Assembly: GCF_019844075.1 (NCBI RefSeq)
Contig: NZ_CP081964.1
Location: 434,001 to 498,000, forward strand
From: Curtobacterium sp. TC1
GTDB taxonomy: Bacteria > Actinomycetota > Actinomycetes > Actinomycetales > Microbacteriaceae
DNA: 64,000 bases
Reading direction: 5' to 3'
Part shown: in pieces, positions 8,141-17,746 of the stretch
Position numbering within the stretch: position 1 is the first letter of the stretch
Layout: each line of letters starts with the position of its first letter
Translations under genes and position numbers: made by a program
Notes under the pieces: model-generated
What the model saw: the letters and a program-made list of their open reading frames with translations, nothing else
The model's database searches: none
What the model was told of the DNA's origin: nothing

Positions 8141-8950
8141 TCAGCGCACCTGGAACGGGGTGCCGAGCGGCAGGAGTTCCGCCAGCGCCGTGATGTCGGC
8201 GTTGTGCATGCGGATGCACCCGTGCGAGGCGGCGGTACCGATGCTCGAGCTGTCGTCGGTGCCGTGCAGGCCGATCTGGCCCGGGCCGCCGCCGAACGAG
8301 TTGAGGACGTCCGAGAACGCCGTCGTGCCGTACGCGTACGGGCCGTAGCCGCTGTTCGTCGGGGCGAGCAGCTCGGTCAGGGCGAACCGGCCGGTCGGCG
8401 ACGGGGTGCCACCGGTGCCGGTGGCCACCGGGTAGCTGTCGACGACCTTGCCGTCCTTGTACAGGTCGAGCGTGTTGTCCGCGCGGGTGACCACGATGGC
8501 GTACGGGTCCTCGGAAAGGGTGACCGCGCTCGTCGGGACCCACCCGGTGCTGCCGTTCGGGCGCTGTGCGAGCTGCACCTGCGCCCAGCCGTCCCGCTGG
8601 TCGACCACACGGAAGACGAGCGGTGCGCCGGACGGCTGCGGGTTCGACAGGGTGGTCGTGGCCGTACCACCCGGCGTACTGCTGACCGGCACGCTGTCAC
8701 CGCGGACGGCCGCGACGGTGGTGCTCGCGGGCGCGTCGACCGCATCGGTGGGGCCCGCGGAGCGCGTCGGGCCCGGTGTCGCCGTGGGGGTCGGGGTCGC
8801 GCTCGCGGCGACGGACCGCGTCGGGGTCGGCGTGGGCGCCGCCGACATCGGGCCGAGGGCGATGAACGCCACCGCCCCGGCGCAGACGACGGCCACGGCG
8901 GCGGCGATCAGTGTCGCGCGCCGCCGTGGCTCGGTCGGGAGGATCGGCAA
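8141..8950 (-). CDS. L,D-transpeptidase (YkuD domain), membrane-anchored
   Basis: 269 aa. An N-terminal TM helix (TLIAAAVAVVCAGAVAFIAL) leads into a Thr/Pro/Ala linker, an SH3-like region (about 85-150) and a C-terminal YkuD domain with the catalytic pattern HGTDDSS...SHGCIRMHN (active-site Cys in SHGC). Such enzymes form 3-3 peptidoglycan cross-links or attach proteins to the wall. TTG 8950 is taken as the start, two bases after the upstream stop; no good ribosome site is seen, so coupling is likely. The preceding gene encodes a secreted Thr/Pro-rich protein, so the two may act together at the cell wall. Confidence 0.88.
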   Translation of the reverse strand: MPILPTEPRRRATLIAAAVAVVCAGAVAFIALGPMSAAPTPTPTRSVAASATPTPTATPGPTRSAGPTDAVDAPASTTVAAVRGDSVPVSSTPGGTATTTLSNPQPSGAPLVFRVVDQRDGWAQVQLAQRPNGSTGWVPTSAVTLSEDPYAIVVTRADNTLDLYKDGKVVDSYPVATGTGGTPSPTGRFALTELLAPTNSGYGPYAYGTTAFSDVLNSFGGGPGQIGLHGTDDSSSIGTAASHGCIRMHNADITALAELLPLGTPFQVR

Positions 8951-8952
8951 GA

Positions 8953-10215
8953 TCAGCCCGTGAAGGTCGCCGTTCCGGGCACCGGCACGGCGACCGGCGC
9001 CGTGGCCGCGTCGGCCGTCACGGTGAGCGTCGTCGTGGCCGTCTGCCCCGACGACAGGCCGACGAGACCGAGCACGTAGGTACCGGCCGAGTCGACGAGA
9101 TCGGCGGGCAGGACGATGGTCCCGGAGACGTTGCCGTCGGCGTCGGCACGGAACTGGACGCCGGGGATCGCGACGGCGTCGGCTGCGTCGCCGACCGCAG
9201 CGGTGACGACCTCGTTCGGGGCGAAGCCCGAGCCCTGCACGCGGACACCGGTGGTGGTGGCCTCGATCAGGGTGGCGGAGGTGGTGAGCAGACGTGCTGC
9301 CGCGGTGGGCTGCGGCGTGAAGTACGTCGTGGTGTCGTCGATGCGCAGGGCTGAGATCGAACCGCTGGCGTCGGCGGCGAGGGCCTGGGCGTCGGACTCG
9401 AGGGGCGAGGCGAGGCTCTTCAGCTCGGCGCCGGGGGCTTCCTCGACCGGGGTGGTCGGGGCCGTGGTCGGCTCGTCCGTCGGCTCCGCGGTCGGCTCGA
9501 CCGTGGGCTCGTCCGTCGGGGCGGGCGTCTCGGTCGGTGCCGGTGTCTCGGTCGGGGCCGGCGTCTCGGTCGGCTCGTCGGTCGCGGGCGGTGCAGGGAC
9601 CTCGGCGGTGATGTCGATACCGACGTAGACGACGTAGCCGACGACCTCGGCGTCCGCTGCCTTCAGGTCCGCAGTGAGGTCGGCGGTCGACTCGGTGGTG
9701 CCGGTGCTCGGGTCGATCCACTTGGTCGAGGTACCGCTGAGGCCGGCGTCACCGTCGCCCGCCGCGAAGACGACGGTCTGCGCACTGGTGTCGCCGCCCT
9801 CCTGGATGGCGAGGCCGAACGTGGTCGCGCCGGTGGTCTCGGCGCCGGCACCGGCGACGAGCGCGCCGAGGCTGCTCGGGGCGACCGGCGCGTTGAGCCC
9901 GCGGACCAGGCCGACGGCCTCGCCCTCGGAGACGGAGATGCCGTCCTCGTCCAGCGTGGCGAAGTCGGTGATCTTCCCGCCGGCGGTCGGGTCGGACAGT
10001 GCCGCCCAGTACCACTGGTCGGTCAGCGGGAACTCGCCCTCGGGAGCCGCCGTGAAGTCGGCGGACGAGTCGGTCCAGGTGACGACGGCCGAAGCGGCAT
10101 CGTCGGACACGTTGGCGGTGGAGACGGTGGGGACGAGCGCAGCGGTGACGCCGAGCACGGTGGCGCCGACGGCGGCCGCGGTGATGCGGGAACGAAGCAC
10201 GGTGTGGAGATCCAT
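8953..10215 (-). CDS. Secreted Thr/Pro-rich surface protein of unknown function
   Basis: 420 aa. A signal peptide (MDLHTVLRSRITAAAVGATV..., cut near residue 35) is followed by an N-terminal domain rich in Thr/Gly/Asp (about 36-205). A low-complexity linker of repeated PTETPA/PTDEP units (about 211-262) comes next, then a C-terminal region with an Ig/IPT-like segment containing VQGSGFAPNEVV (about 310-420). No LPXTG motif or C-terminal anchor was seen. It is co-directional with the L,D-transpeptidase two bases downstream. The function is not recognised; a cell-wall role is inferred from context. Confidence 0.82.
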   Translation of the reverse strand: MDLHTVLRSRITAAAVGATVLGVTAALVPTVSTANVSDDAASAVVTWTDSSADFTAAPEGEFPLTDQWYWAALSDPTAGGKITDFATLDEDGISVSEGEAVGLVRGLNAPVAPSSLGALVAGAGAETTGATTFGLAIQEGGDTSAQTVVFAAGDGDAGLSGTSTKWIDPSTGTTESTADLTADLKAADAEVVGYVVYVGIDITAEVPAPPATDEPTETPAPTETPAPTETPAPTDEPTVEPTAEPTDEPTTAPTTPVEEAPGAELKSLASPLESDAQALAADASGSISALRIDDTTTYFTPQPTAAARLLTTSATLIEATTTGVRVQGSGFAPNEVVTAAVGDAADAVAIPGVQFRADADGNVSGTIVLPADLVDSAGTYVLGLVGLSSGQTATTTLTVTADAATAPVAVPVPGTATFTG

Positions 10216-10342
10216 CCGGTCAGAGGGCAGGGATCGTCCTCTGTGACGCCCCCGGTGCTGAGACGATGCTCAGCACCACGAACCTACCGACTTCATGAGG
10301 ATTCCGCACCCATTTACGTCGTTCTCATCGCATCTGGCCGGT

Positions 10343-10388
10343 GAACAACAGTGGTCGGGCCCGTACCGGGACCCGACCACTGGTGTTC
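10343..10388 (-). terminator. Terminator of the purB transcription unit
   Basis: Inverted repeat 10343-10359 against 10372-10388, 16 of 17 pairs with one A-G mismatch. It begins 28 bases past the purB stop codon on the minus strand and lacks a T-run. The remaining 10216-10342 holds the promoter area of the secreted-protein gene; no clear promoter was recognised there. Confidence 0.7.
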
Positions 10389-10415
10389 GCGGAACGTGTT
10401 CGCGACGTCCGACGC

Positions 10416-11801
10416 TCAGACGTCGAGGTGGTCGACCAGTTCGTCCGCCAGACCCGTGTACGTCGCCGGCGTCAGGTTCGTCAGGCGGGCCTTCGCGCCG
10501 TCCGAGATGTCCAGGCCGTTCACGAAGACGATGAGGTCCTGCTGTGTCACGCGCTTGCCGCGGGTGAGGTCCTTGAGCATCGCGTAGGGGTCCTCGATGT
10601 TCGACTGCCCGGCGGTGACCTCGGCGCGGATGACCGTCTGGATGGCCTCGGCGAGGACCTCCCAGTTGTGGTCGAGGTCGTCGGCGAGCTTGGCCTCGTT
10701 CACCGCGATCTCGCCCAGGCCCCGGCGCAGGTTGTCGAGCGCGAGCAGCGAGTGCCCGAAGGCGACGCCGATGTTGCGCTGCGTGGTCGAGTCGGTCAGG
10801 TCACGCTGCAGACGGCTCGTCACCAGGGTCTCGGACAGCGTGGAGAACAGCGCCGACGAGATCTCGAGGTTCGCCTCGGCGTTCTCGAACTTGATCGGGT
10901 TGATCTTGTGCGGCATCGTCGACGACCCCGTGGCGCCGGCGACCGGGATCTGCGTGAAGTACCCCATCGAGATGTACGTCCACACGTCGGTCGCCAGGTT
11001 GTGCAGGATGCGGTTGGCGTGCCGGACCCGGTCGTACAGCTCGGCCTGCCAGTCGTGCGACTCGATCTGCGTGGTGAGCGGGTTCCAGGTCAGCCCGAGG
11101 CCCTCGACGAACTCGCGGGACAGCGTCGGCCAGTCGGCCTCGGGGTCGGCGGCGAGGTGGGCCGAGAAGGTGCCGGTCGCACCGGAGAACTTGCCGAGGT
11201 ACTCGCCGCCCTCGATCTGGGCCAGGACGCGCTCGAGCCGGTAGACGACGACCGCGAGCTCCTTGCCGAGCGTCGAGGGGGTCGCCGGCTGCCCGTGCGT
11301 GTGGGAGAGCATCGGGACGGCACGCAGCTCGACGGCGAGCGTCCGCAGCTTCTCGAGCACGGCGCGGAACGCCGGCAGCCAGACCTGGTCGATGGTGTCC
11401 CGCACGGTCAGGGCGTAGGACAGGTTGTTGACGTCCTCGCTCGTGGCGGCGAAGTGCGTGAGCTCCGCGATCGAGTCGAGCCCGAGCTCCGACAGCCGTC
11501 GGCGGACGAAGTACTCGACGGCCTTGACGTCGTGGCGCGTGGTGGCCTCGATCTCGGCGAGTTCGGCGATCTGGTCGTGCCCGAAGGTCTCCGCGATGCG
11601 CCGGAGCGCGGCCTTGTCGTCGACGCTGAGCGGCGAGGTGGTGAACATCGCGTGGTCGGTCAGGAAGACCAGCCACTCGACCTCGACCACGATGCGTGCG
11701 CGGTTGAGCCCGGCCTCGGAGAGGTGCTCGCCCACCGTGTGCACGATCGGGTAGTAGCGCCCGTCGAGCGGGCTGATCGGCTGCGGGGGAAGGGGGGTCA
11801 T
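10416..11801 (-). CDS. purB: Adenylosuccinate lyase
   Basis: 461 aa. PurB cleaves SAICAR and adenylosuccinate, releasing fumarate, in the last steps of AMP synthesis. The fumarase/aspartase signature is visible as GSSTMPHKINPIKFENAE (about residues 295-312). The N-terminal ISPLDGRYYP and the TSEDVNN motif match bacterial PurB of the E. coli length class. ATG 11801 overlaps the tyrosine phosphatase stop by 4 bases (ATGA), so the two genes are translationally coupled; the open frame further upstream is a shadow of the phosphatase gene. A hairpin follows the stop. Confidence 0.96.
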   Translation of the reverse strand: MTPLPPQPISPLDGRYYPIVHTVGEHLSEAGLNRARIVVEVEWLVFLTDHAMFTTSPLSVDDKAALRRIAETFGHDQIAELAEIEATTRHDVKAVEYFVRRRLSELGLDSIAELTHFAATSEDVNNLSYALTVRDTIDQVWLPAFRAVLEKLRTLAVELRAVPMLSHTHGQPATPSTLGKELAVVVYRLERVLAQIEGGEYLGKFSGATGTFSAHLAADPEADWPTLSREFVEGLGLTWNPLTTQIESHDWQAELYDRVRHANRILHNLATDVWTYISMGYFTQIPVAGATGSSTMPHKINPIKFENAEANLEISSALFSTLSETLVTSRLQRDLTDSTTQRNIGVAFGHSLLALDNLRRGLGEIAVNEAKLADDLDHNWEVLAEAIQTVIRAEVTAGQSNIEDPYAMLKDLTRGKRVTQQDLIVFVNGLDISDGAKARLTNLTPATYTGLADELVDHLDV

Positions 11802-12310
11802 GGGGCTCCCTGACGGACGGCCGGCTCGAGCTGGTGGAAGAGCGCCCGGCAGGCCCGTTCGACGGTCGAGAGCACTCGGTCGAACTCGTGCCGGTCCGCG
11901 TAGTACGGGTCCGGCACGTCGGTCTGCTGGGGCCAGGCGTCGTCGTACCGCAGCAGGAGCGTCACCTTGGCGGAGTCGTCCATGGTCGGGGCCCACGATC
12001 GCAGGACGCGTTCGTGGGAGCGGTCGAGTGCGACCACCAGATCGAGGTCCGGGAACCGGTCCGGGTCGAACTGACGGGCGCGATGCCTGCTGCCATCGTA
12101 TCCGCGCGCCGCGAGGGCGGCGATCGTGCGCTCGTCGGCCGGTTCGCCGACGTGCCAGTCGCCGGTGCCGGCGGACTCGACCTGGAAGCGGTCGGCGAGC
12201 CCGGCGTCCGCGGCGATCTGCGCGAAGACGACGCCGGCCATCGGGGACCGGCAGATGTTGCCACTGCAGACGAACGAGACGCGGAACGGGGCGTCGACGT
12301 CCGGGGCCAT
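11798..12310 (-). CDS. Low-molecular-weight protein-tyrosine phosphatase
   Basis: 170 aa. The P-loop VCSGNICRSPMA (about residues 14-25) is the C(x)5RS catalytic signature and DPYY near residue 134 supplies the general-acid Asp. It is close to mycobacterial PtpA in layout, so it dephosphorylates protein phosphotyrosine or related esters in the cytoplasm. ATG 12310 is chosen; an in-frame GTG lies two codons upstream. It overlaps purB by 4 bases and follows a holin-family membrane gene by 47 bases, so the three probably form one operon. Confidence 0.93.
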   Translation of the reverse strand: MAPDVDAPFRVSFVCSGNICRSPMAGVVFAQIAADAGLADRFQVESAGTGDWHVGEPADERTIAALAARGYDGSRHRARQFDPDRFPDLDLVVALDRSHERVLRSWAPTMDDSAKVTLLLRYDDAWPQQTDVPDPYYADRHEFDRVLSTVERACRALFHQLEPAVRQGAP

Positions 12311-12357
12311 GGTCACATCATGACGCAGGGAGGTGTCCTCCGCGAGGTCCGTCCGCG

Positions 12358-12756
12358 TCACGCCCGCTGGCGGTTCAGCACCGGACGGACGAACAGCCCG
12401 ATCAGCCAGGCGAAGACGGCGAGCACGAAGGCACCCACGATGCCCCAGCCGAAGGACTCGACCTCGAGTCCGAAGCCGAACGCATCCGAGATGCCCGCGA
12501 CGATGAGCAGCAGGATCGCGTTCACGATGAAGGAGATGAGCCCGAGGGTCAGGATGTAGATCGGGAACGCCACGATCCGGATCAGCGTGCCGATCACGGC
12601 GTTGACGAGCCCGAACACGAAGGCCACGAGCAGGTAGGTGAGCACGGTGGCCGTGGTCCCACCGTCGCCGAACGCGGTGACGGAGACGCCGCTGACGATG
12701 AGCGTGGTGAGCCAGAGGGCCACGGCGTTGACGACGAGGCGGACGAGGAATCGCAT
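12358..12756 (-). CDS. Phage-holin-family (PF04020-like) small membrane protein
   Basis: 132 aa with four hydrophobic helices: RLVVNAVALWLTTLIVSGV, TYLLVAFVFGLVNAVIG, PIYILTLGLISFIVNAILLL and WGIVGAFVLAVFAWLIGLF. This pattern matches the Phage_holin_4_2 family, common as a chromosomal housekeeping membrane protein and not evidence of a phage. ATG 12756 has a CATCAT hexamer ending 6 nt upstream, so the operon with the phosphatase and purB may begin as a leaderless message here. The exact role of these proteins is unknown. Confidence 0.82.
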   Translation of the reverse strand: MRFLVRLVVNAVALWLTTLIVSGVSVTAFGDGGTTATVLTYLLVAFVFGLVNAVIGTLIRIVAFPIYILTLGLISFIVNAILLLIVAGISDAFGFGLEVESFGWGIVGAFVLAVFAWLIGLFVRPVLNRQRA

Positions 12757-12806
12757 GCACCCATGATGCCCTCCGGACCCCGCGCACGTGCCGGTAACCT
12801 GAACCG

Positions 12807-13886
12807 GTGACTGACGAGCGTGTGCACATCCGGCCGGAGATCGCGGTCCTCCCCGCCTACAAGCAGGGGCGCCAGGCCGCCGACGACGCCTTCAAGCTGT
12901 CGAGCAACGAGAACCCGTTCCCGCCCCTCCCCGGTGTCGTCCAGGCCGTGCAGGCGCAGACCGCCTTCAACCGCTACCCCGACGCCACCGCCCTCGCCGT
13001 CCGCGCCGCGCTCGCGAACCGCTTCGGGCTGACCGCCGACGAGGTGCACGTCGCCCCCGGCAGCGTCGCGATCCTGCACGAGCTCGCCCGCGCGACCTCC
13101 GGCCCGGGTGACGAGATCGTCTACGCCTGGCGGTCCTTCGAGGCCTACCCGGGTGTCGTCACCGTCGCGGGTGCCACGAGCGTGCAGGTGCCGAACCGGC
13201 CGGACGGCGGCCACGACCTCGACGCGATGGCCGCCGCCGTCACCGAGCGCACCCGCATGGTGATCGTCTGCACCCCGAACAACCCGACCGGCCCGATCGT
13301 GACCGCGTCCGAGTTCGCTTCCTTCATGGCCGCGGTGCCGCAGTCCGTCCTGGTCGTGCTCGACGAGGCATACGCCGAGTTCGCCACCGACGAGACCGCC
13401 GTGCACGGGCACCCGCTCCTCGCGCAGTACCCGAACCTGGTCGTCCTCCGGACCTTCTCGAAGGCGTACGGTCTCGCGGGCCTGCGCGTCGGCTACGCCC
13501 TCGGCCCGGTGTACGTGCTCGACGCGGTCCGTGCGTGCGCGATCCCCCTCTCCGTCACGGCCCAGGGCCAGGCGGCTGCACTGGCCAGCCTGGAACGCGA
13601 GGACGAACTGCTCGAGCGGGTGTCCGAGATCGCCTCGCTCCGCGACCACATCGTCACCGAGCTGCGCGAGCAGGGCTGGGAGGTGCCGGACGCCCAGGGC
13701 AACTTCGTCTGGCTGCCCACGGGGGACGGCACCGTCGCCGCGGCTGCCGCCTTCGAGGACGCCGGCATCATCGTGCGGCCCTTCCCGCCGGAGGGCCTCC
13801 GCATCTCGATCGGCGAGCACGAGGCTGTGGAAACGCTCCTCGAAACGGCCCGCTCGCTTGTGGGGGACCTCCAGGTGGCCGACTGA
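12807..13886 (+). CDS. HisC-like histidinol-phosphate/aromatic aminotransferase
   Basis: 359 aa fold-type I PLP enzyme. It shows [11 protein letters not shown] at the N-terminus, [11 protein letters not shown], the cofactor-binding DEAYAEF, and the Schiff-base lysine in [17 protein letters not shown] (about residue 218), ending with a GLRISIG arginine motif. It transfers the amino group to or from histidinol phosphate (histidine synthesis) or aromatic 2-oxo acids; with no other his genes nearby, the aromatic form (Pat) is equally possible. GTG 12807 lies 6 nt after a TAACCT -10, so it is leaderless. Confidence 0.87.
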   Translation: MTDERVHIRPEIAVLPAYKQGRQAADDAFKLSSNENPFPPLPGVVQAVQAQTAFNRYPDATALAVRAALANRFGLTADEVHVAPGSVAILHELARATSGPGDEIVYAWRSFEAYPGVVTVAGATSVQVPNRPDGGHDLDAMAAAVTERTRMVIVCTPNNPTGPIVTASEFASFMAAVPQSVLVVLDEAYAEFATDETAVHGHPLLAQYPNLVVLRTFSKAYGLAGLRVGYALGPVYVLDAVRACAIPLSVTAQGQAAALASLEREDELLERVSEIASLRDHIVTELREQGWEVPDAQGNFVWLPTGDGTVAAAAAFEDAGIIVRPFPPEGLRISIGEHEAVETLLETARSLVGDLQVAD

Positions 13887-13909
13887 TGGCTGCCGCTACG
13901 CTGGCCCGC

Positions 13910-15046
13910 ATGTCATTCCGCGCCGCGGCTCCCGCGACGACCACCGTCCGGCTCCTCGACCCCGAGGGTCGGTTCGTGGAGACCGACGAGAACGCCGAGT
14001 TCGCCGCCGCCGCGCGGGCGATCCCCGACGAGACCCTGCTGGCGATGCACCGCCGCATGGTCCTCACCCGACGGTTCGACCACGCCGGCCACAACCTGCA
14101 GCGCACCGGCCAGCTCGGCCTCTGGGTGCCGAGCCACGGGCAGGAAGCCGCGCAGACCGGCTCCGCCTTCGCCCTGCGCGCCCAGGACCACGTCTTCCCC
14201 TCGTACCGCGAGCACGCCGTCACGATGCAGCGCGGCGTCGAGCCGATGGAGATCATCGCGATGTACCGCGGGCAGACCCACGGCGGGTGGGACCCGGACC
14301 AGCGCGGCAACACGCACATCTCCACCCTGGTGATCGGCTCGCAGACCCTGCACGCCACGGGCTACGCGCTCGGTCAGAAGCTCGACGGCGACGTCGGCAC
14401 GGGCGACCCCGAGCGCGACGCCTGCTCCGTGGTCTACTTCGGCGACGGCGCGACGAGCCAGGGTGACGTGAACGAGGCGTACGTGTTCTCGGCGTCGACC
14501 AAGGCGCCCGTCGTCTTCTTCCTGCAGAACAACCACTGGGCGATCTCGGTGCCGGTGTCGGTGCAGTCGCCGACGCCGCTCGTCGACCGCCCGCGCGGCT
14601 TCGGGATCCCGAGCGTGCTCATCGACGGCAACGACATCCTCGCCTCGTACACGGCGTCCGTCGTCGCGACGGACCACGCCCGCAGCGGTCAGGGCCCCGC
14701 GTTCATCGAGGCGGACACCTACCGCATCGGCGCGCACACCAGCTCGGACGACCCGAGCCGGTACCGCGCCGACGGCGAGCTCGAGGACTGGGTCCGCCGC
14801 GACCCGATCGTCCGCTCCGAGGCGTACCTGCGCTCGAAGGGCGTGACCGACGCACAGTTCGCCGCGTTCGACGAAGAGGGGGAGGACATCGCCGCCGGCG
14901 TCCGCCGCCGCACTGTGGCACTCACCCCGCCGTCCGTCGACGTCATGTTCGACAACGTCTACCGCGAGCCGCACCCGCTCGTCGCCGAGCAGAAGGCCTG
15001 GCTCGAACAGTACGAGGCCGGCTTCGAAGGGGGCGCCCACGCATGA
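13910..15046 (+). CDS. bkdA: Branched-chain 2-oxo acid dehydrogenase E1 component, alpha subunit
   Basis: 378 aa. The thiamine diphosphate motif GDGATSQGDVNEAYVFSA...NNHW (about 180-210) and the E1-alpha signature SYREHAV are clear. With the beta and E2 genes it decarboxylates 2-oxo acids of Val, Leu and Ile to acyl-CoAs, precursors of the iso/anteiso fatty acids typical of this group. ATG 13910 is favoured by a TACGCT -10 ending 7 nt before it. The in-frame ATG 13886 overlaps the aminotransferase stop and cannot be excluded. A pyruvate substrate is less likely, since actinobacteria usually use AceE for pyruvate. Confidence 0.9.
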   Translation: MSFRAAAPATTTVRLLDPEGRFVETDENAEFAAAARAIPDETLLAMHRRMVLTRRFDHAGHNLQRTGQLGLWVPSHGQEAAQTGSAFALRAQDHVFPSYREHAVTMQRGVEPMEIIAMYRGQTHGGWDPDQRGNTHISTLVIGSQTLHATGYALGQKLDGDVGTGDPERDACSVVYFGDGATSQGDVNEAYVFSASTKAPVVFFLQNNHWAISVPVSVQSPTPLVDRPRGFGIPSVLIDGNDILASYTASVVATDHARSGQGPAFIEADTYRIGAHTSSDDPSRYRADGELEDWVRRDPIVRSEAYLRSKGVTDAQFAAFDEEGEDIAAGVRRRTVALTPPSVDVMFDNVYREPHPLVAEQKAWLEQYEAGFEGGAHA

Positions 15047-16092
15047 GCACCACCGAGCAGCTCTTCGACTACACGCTGCGCTCCCACCCGGGCGCCGGCG
15101 AGGTCCCGAGCGACCCCACCCCGACCCTGCCGATGGCGAAGGCCCTGAACGCCGGGCTCGCCGCGGCGATGCAGGCGGACGACAAGGTCCTGCTGATGGG
15201 CGAGGACATCGGCCAGCTCGGCGGTGTCTTCCGCATCACCGAGGGCCTGCAGGACCGGTTCGGCCCGGAGCGCGTGCGGGACACCCCGCTCGCCGAGGCC
15301 GGCATCATCGGCACCGCGATCGGCCTCGCCCTGCGCGGCTACCGCCCCGTGGTCGAGATCCAGTTCGACGGCTTCGTCTGGCCCGGCTTCGACCAGATCA
15401 CCTCGCAGCTCGCGAAGATGGCGAACCGGCTGCCGGCGCACATGTCGCTGCCCGTCGTCATCCGCATCCCCTACGGCGGCCACATCGGCGCCGTGGAGCA
15501 CCACCAGGAGTCGCCCGAGGCGTACTTCGCGCACACCCCCGGTCTGCGCGTGGTCAGCCCGAGCACCCCGAACGACGCCTACTGGATGATCCAGGAGGCC
15601 ATCGCCTCGAAGGACCCGGTCGTCTTCCTCGAGCCGAAGTCGCGCTACTGGCCGAAGGGTCAGGTCGACCTCGTCGACGGGCACGTCCCGATGCACACCA
15701 CCCGTGTGGCGCGCACCGGCACCGAGGTCACCCTCGTCGGCCACGGTGCGATGGTCGCGACCCTGATGCAGGCCGCCGAGCTCGCCGAGTCCGAGGGAAC
15801 GAGCTGCGAGGTCATCGACCTCCGCTCGATCTCGCCCATCGACTGGGAGCCGATCCTCACCTCGGTCCGCAAGACCGGTCGCCTCGTCATCGCGCAGGAA
15901 GCCTCCGGCTTCGTCAGCGTCGGCAGCGAGATCGCCGCCACGGTCGCCGAGAAGGCGTTCTACACGATGCAGGCGCCGCCGCTGCGGGTGTCCGGGTTCG
16001 ACGTCCCGTTCCCGGTCTCGAAGTTGGAGCACCTGCACCTGCCGGACGCCGACCGCGTCCTCGAGGCCGTCGACCGCGCCCTCGCGTACTGA
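15043..16092 (+). CDS. bkdB: Branched-chain 2-oxo acid dehydrogenase E1 component, beta subunit
   Basis: 349 aa. It has the beta-subunit order: MAKALNAGLAAAM, MGEDIGQLGGVFR, DTPLAEAGIIGTAIGLAL, EIQFDGFVWPGFDQI, the His-containing HIGAVEHHQES, and the C-terminal transketolase domain with VIDLRSISPID. It forms the alpha2beta2 E1 that transfers the decarboxylated acyl group to lipoyl-E2. ATG 15043 overlaps the alpha stop by 4 bases (ATGA), ensuring equal synthesis of the two subunits. Confidence 0.94.
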   Translation: MSTTEQLFDYTLRSHPGAGEVPSDPTPTLPMAKALNAGLAAAMQADDKVLLMGEDIGQLGGVFRITEGLQDRFGPERVRDTPLAEAGIIGTAIGLALRGYRPVVEIQFDGFVWPGFDQITSQLAKMANRLPAHMSLPVVIRIPYGGHIGAVEHHQESPEAYFAHTPGLRVVSPSTPNDAYWMIQEAIASKDPVVFLEPKSRYWPKGQVDLVDGHVPMHTTRVARTGTEVTLVGHGAMVATLMQAAELAESEGTSCEVIDLRSISPIDWEPILTSVRKTGRLVIAQEASGFVSVGSEIAATVAEKAFYTMQAPPLRVSGFDVPFPVSKLEHLHLPDADRVLEAVDRALAY

Positions 16093-16138
16093 TCCAGCTC
16101 GACTGACCCAACTCGTCCGAACGCCGAAGGAGCCGTAA

Positions 16139-17740
16139 GTGGCCGTCGCCGAATTCCCCCTGCCCGACGTGGGCGAAGGCCTCACCGAGGCCGAGATCGT
16201 GCAGTGGCGCGTCGCGATCGGGGACGAGATCACCGTCGACCAGGTCCTGGTCGAGATTGAGACCGCGAAGTCGCTCGTCGAGCTGCCGTCGCCGTTCGCC
16301 GGCACCGTCACCGGGTTGCTCGTGTCCGAGGGTGACACGGTCGAGGTCGGCAAGCCGATCATCCGTGTCGAGTCCGACGCGTCGGTCGCGTCCGGTGCGC
16401 CGGTCACGGCCCCGGCCGCCCAGTCGGGAGGCCCGGCACCGGTCGCCGACAGCGTCCCGACCTCGCCCGTGGTCGCGGCCACCCCGCCGGCAGCGCCCGC
16501 CCCGGCTGCTCCGGTCGTGCAGACCCCGCCGGCTCCGGCTCCCGCCGCAGCTCCCGTCAGCGCGGCCCCGGCCCCGGTTGCCGCAGCGCCCGTGGCCCCG
16601 TCGGCTGCACCGGTGCAGCCCGTTGCCGACGGCGCCTCCGTCGTCGGGACGGACGAGTCCTCCGGCGCCGTCCTCGTCGGCTACGGTTCGGCGACCTCGT
16701 CGCCGTCGCGTCGCAAGCCGGGCGCTCGCCGGGCCGCAGCACTCGCGGCCGAGGCGAGCCGTGCCTCCAGTGTGGATGCCGCAGCAGCGGCCGAAGCGGC
16801 CAGCGATCCCGGTGAGGACACCACCGCCGAGGCCATCGCCGGTCTGGCGTCCGCGCCCGCCCGCAAGCAGACCGTCGCGACCAACGTGCTCGCGAAGCCG
16901 CCGATCCGGAAGCTCGCGAAGGACCTCGGCGTCGAGCTCGTCGAGATCGTGGCGACCGGCCTCGCCGGCGAGGTCACCCGGGACGACGTCATCCGGCACG
17001 CGAAGCAGGCCAGCGTCTTCCGCAACATCGAGACACCCGAGTGGGGCGAGGTGCGCAGCGAGACGATCCCGGTCAAGGGCGTCCGTAAGGCCATCGCGAC
17101 CGCGATGACCACCTCCGCGTTCACCGCACCGCACGTGTCGCTGTTCGTCGACGTCGACGCGACCCACACGATGGAGTTCGTCAAGCGGCTCAAGGCCTCG
17201 CCGACGTTCGCCGGCGTCAAGGTCTCGCCGCTGCTCATCGTCGCGAAGGCCGTCATCTGGGCCGTCCGCCGCAACCGTTCGGTGAACTCGACCTGGACCG
17301 ACCGCGAGATCATCGTCCACCACTTCGTGAACCTCGGCATCGCCGCGGCGACCCCGCGCGGGCTCATCGTGCCGAACATCAAGGACGCGCAGGACATGTC
17401 GCTGCTCGAGCTGGCGCAGGCGCTCGAGGAACTCACCCTCACCGCCCGCGACGGCAAGACGACGCCGAAGCAGATGGCGAACGGCACCGTCTCCATCACG
17501 AACATCGGTGTGTTCGGCATGGACACCGGGACCCCGATCCTCAACCCTGGCGAGGTCGCGATCGTCGCCATGGGCACGATCAAGCCGAAGCCGTGGGTCG
17601 TCGACGGCGAGGTCCGGTCGCGCATGGTCACGACCATCGGTGCCTCGTTCGACCACCGGGTCGTCGACGGTGACGTGGCGTCCCGCTTCGTGCACGACGT
17701 CGCCTCGGTGCTCGAGGAGCCCGCGCTCCTGCTCGACTGA
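16139..17740 (+). CDS. bkdC: Dihydrolipoamide acyltransferase (E2) of the branched-chain complex
   Basis: 533 aa. A single lipoyl domain (about 1-76, modified Lys in [15 protein letters not shown]) is followed by a long Ala/Pro linker, a peripheral subunit-binding domain (about 250-290: [15 protein letters not shown]...GEVTRDDV) and the catalytic domain with [10 protein letters not shown] near the C-terminus. GTG 16139 has AAGGAG seven bases upstream. It accepts the acyl group from E1 and passes it to CoA. No E3 (lipoamide dehydrogenase) gene follows, so the complex presumably shares an E3 encoded elsewhere. Confidence 0.94.
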   Translation: MAVAEFPLPDVGEGLTEAEIVQWRVAIGDEITVDQVLVEIETAKSLVELPSPFAGTVTGLLVSEGDTVEVGKPIIRVESDASVASGAPVTAPAAQSGGPAPVADSVPTSPVVAATPPAAPAPAAPVVQTPPAPAPAAAPVSAAPAPVAAAPVAPSAAPVQPVADGASVVGTDESSGAVLVGYGSATSSPSRRKPGARRAAALAAEASRASSVDAAAAAEAASDPGEDTTAEAIAGLASAPARKQTVATNVLAKPPIRKLAKDLGVELVEIVATGLAGEVTRDDVIRHAKQASVFRNIETPEWGEVRSETIPVKGVRKAIATAMTTSAFTAPHVSLFVDVDATHTMEFVKRLKASPTFAGVKVSPLLIVAKAVIWAVRRNRSVNSTWTDREIIVHHFVNLGIAAATPRGLIVPNIKDAQDMSLLELAQALEELTLTARDGKTTPKQMANGTVSITNIGVFGMDTGTPILNPGEVAIVAMGTIKPKPWVVDGEVRSRMVTTIGASFDHRVVDGDVASRFVHDVASVLEEPALLLD

Positions 17741-17746
17741 GTGCGT

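Noticed and set aside
12358..12756. Holin-family gene as a sign of a prophage
   Set aside because: No lysin, integrase or structural genes nearby; this holin-like family is a common chromosomal membrane protein.
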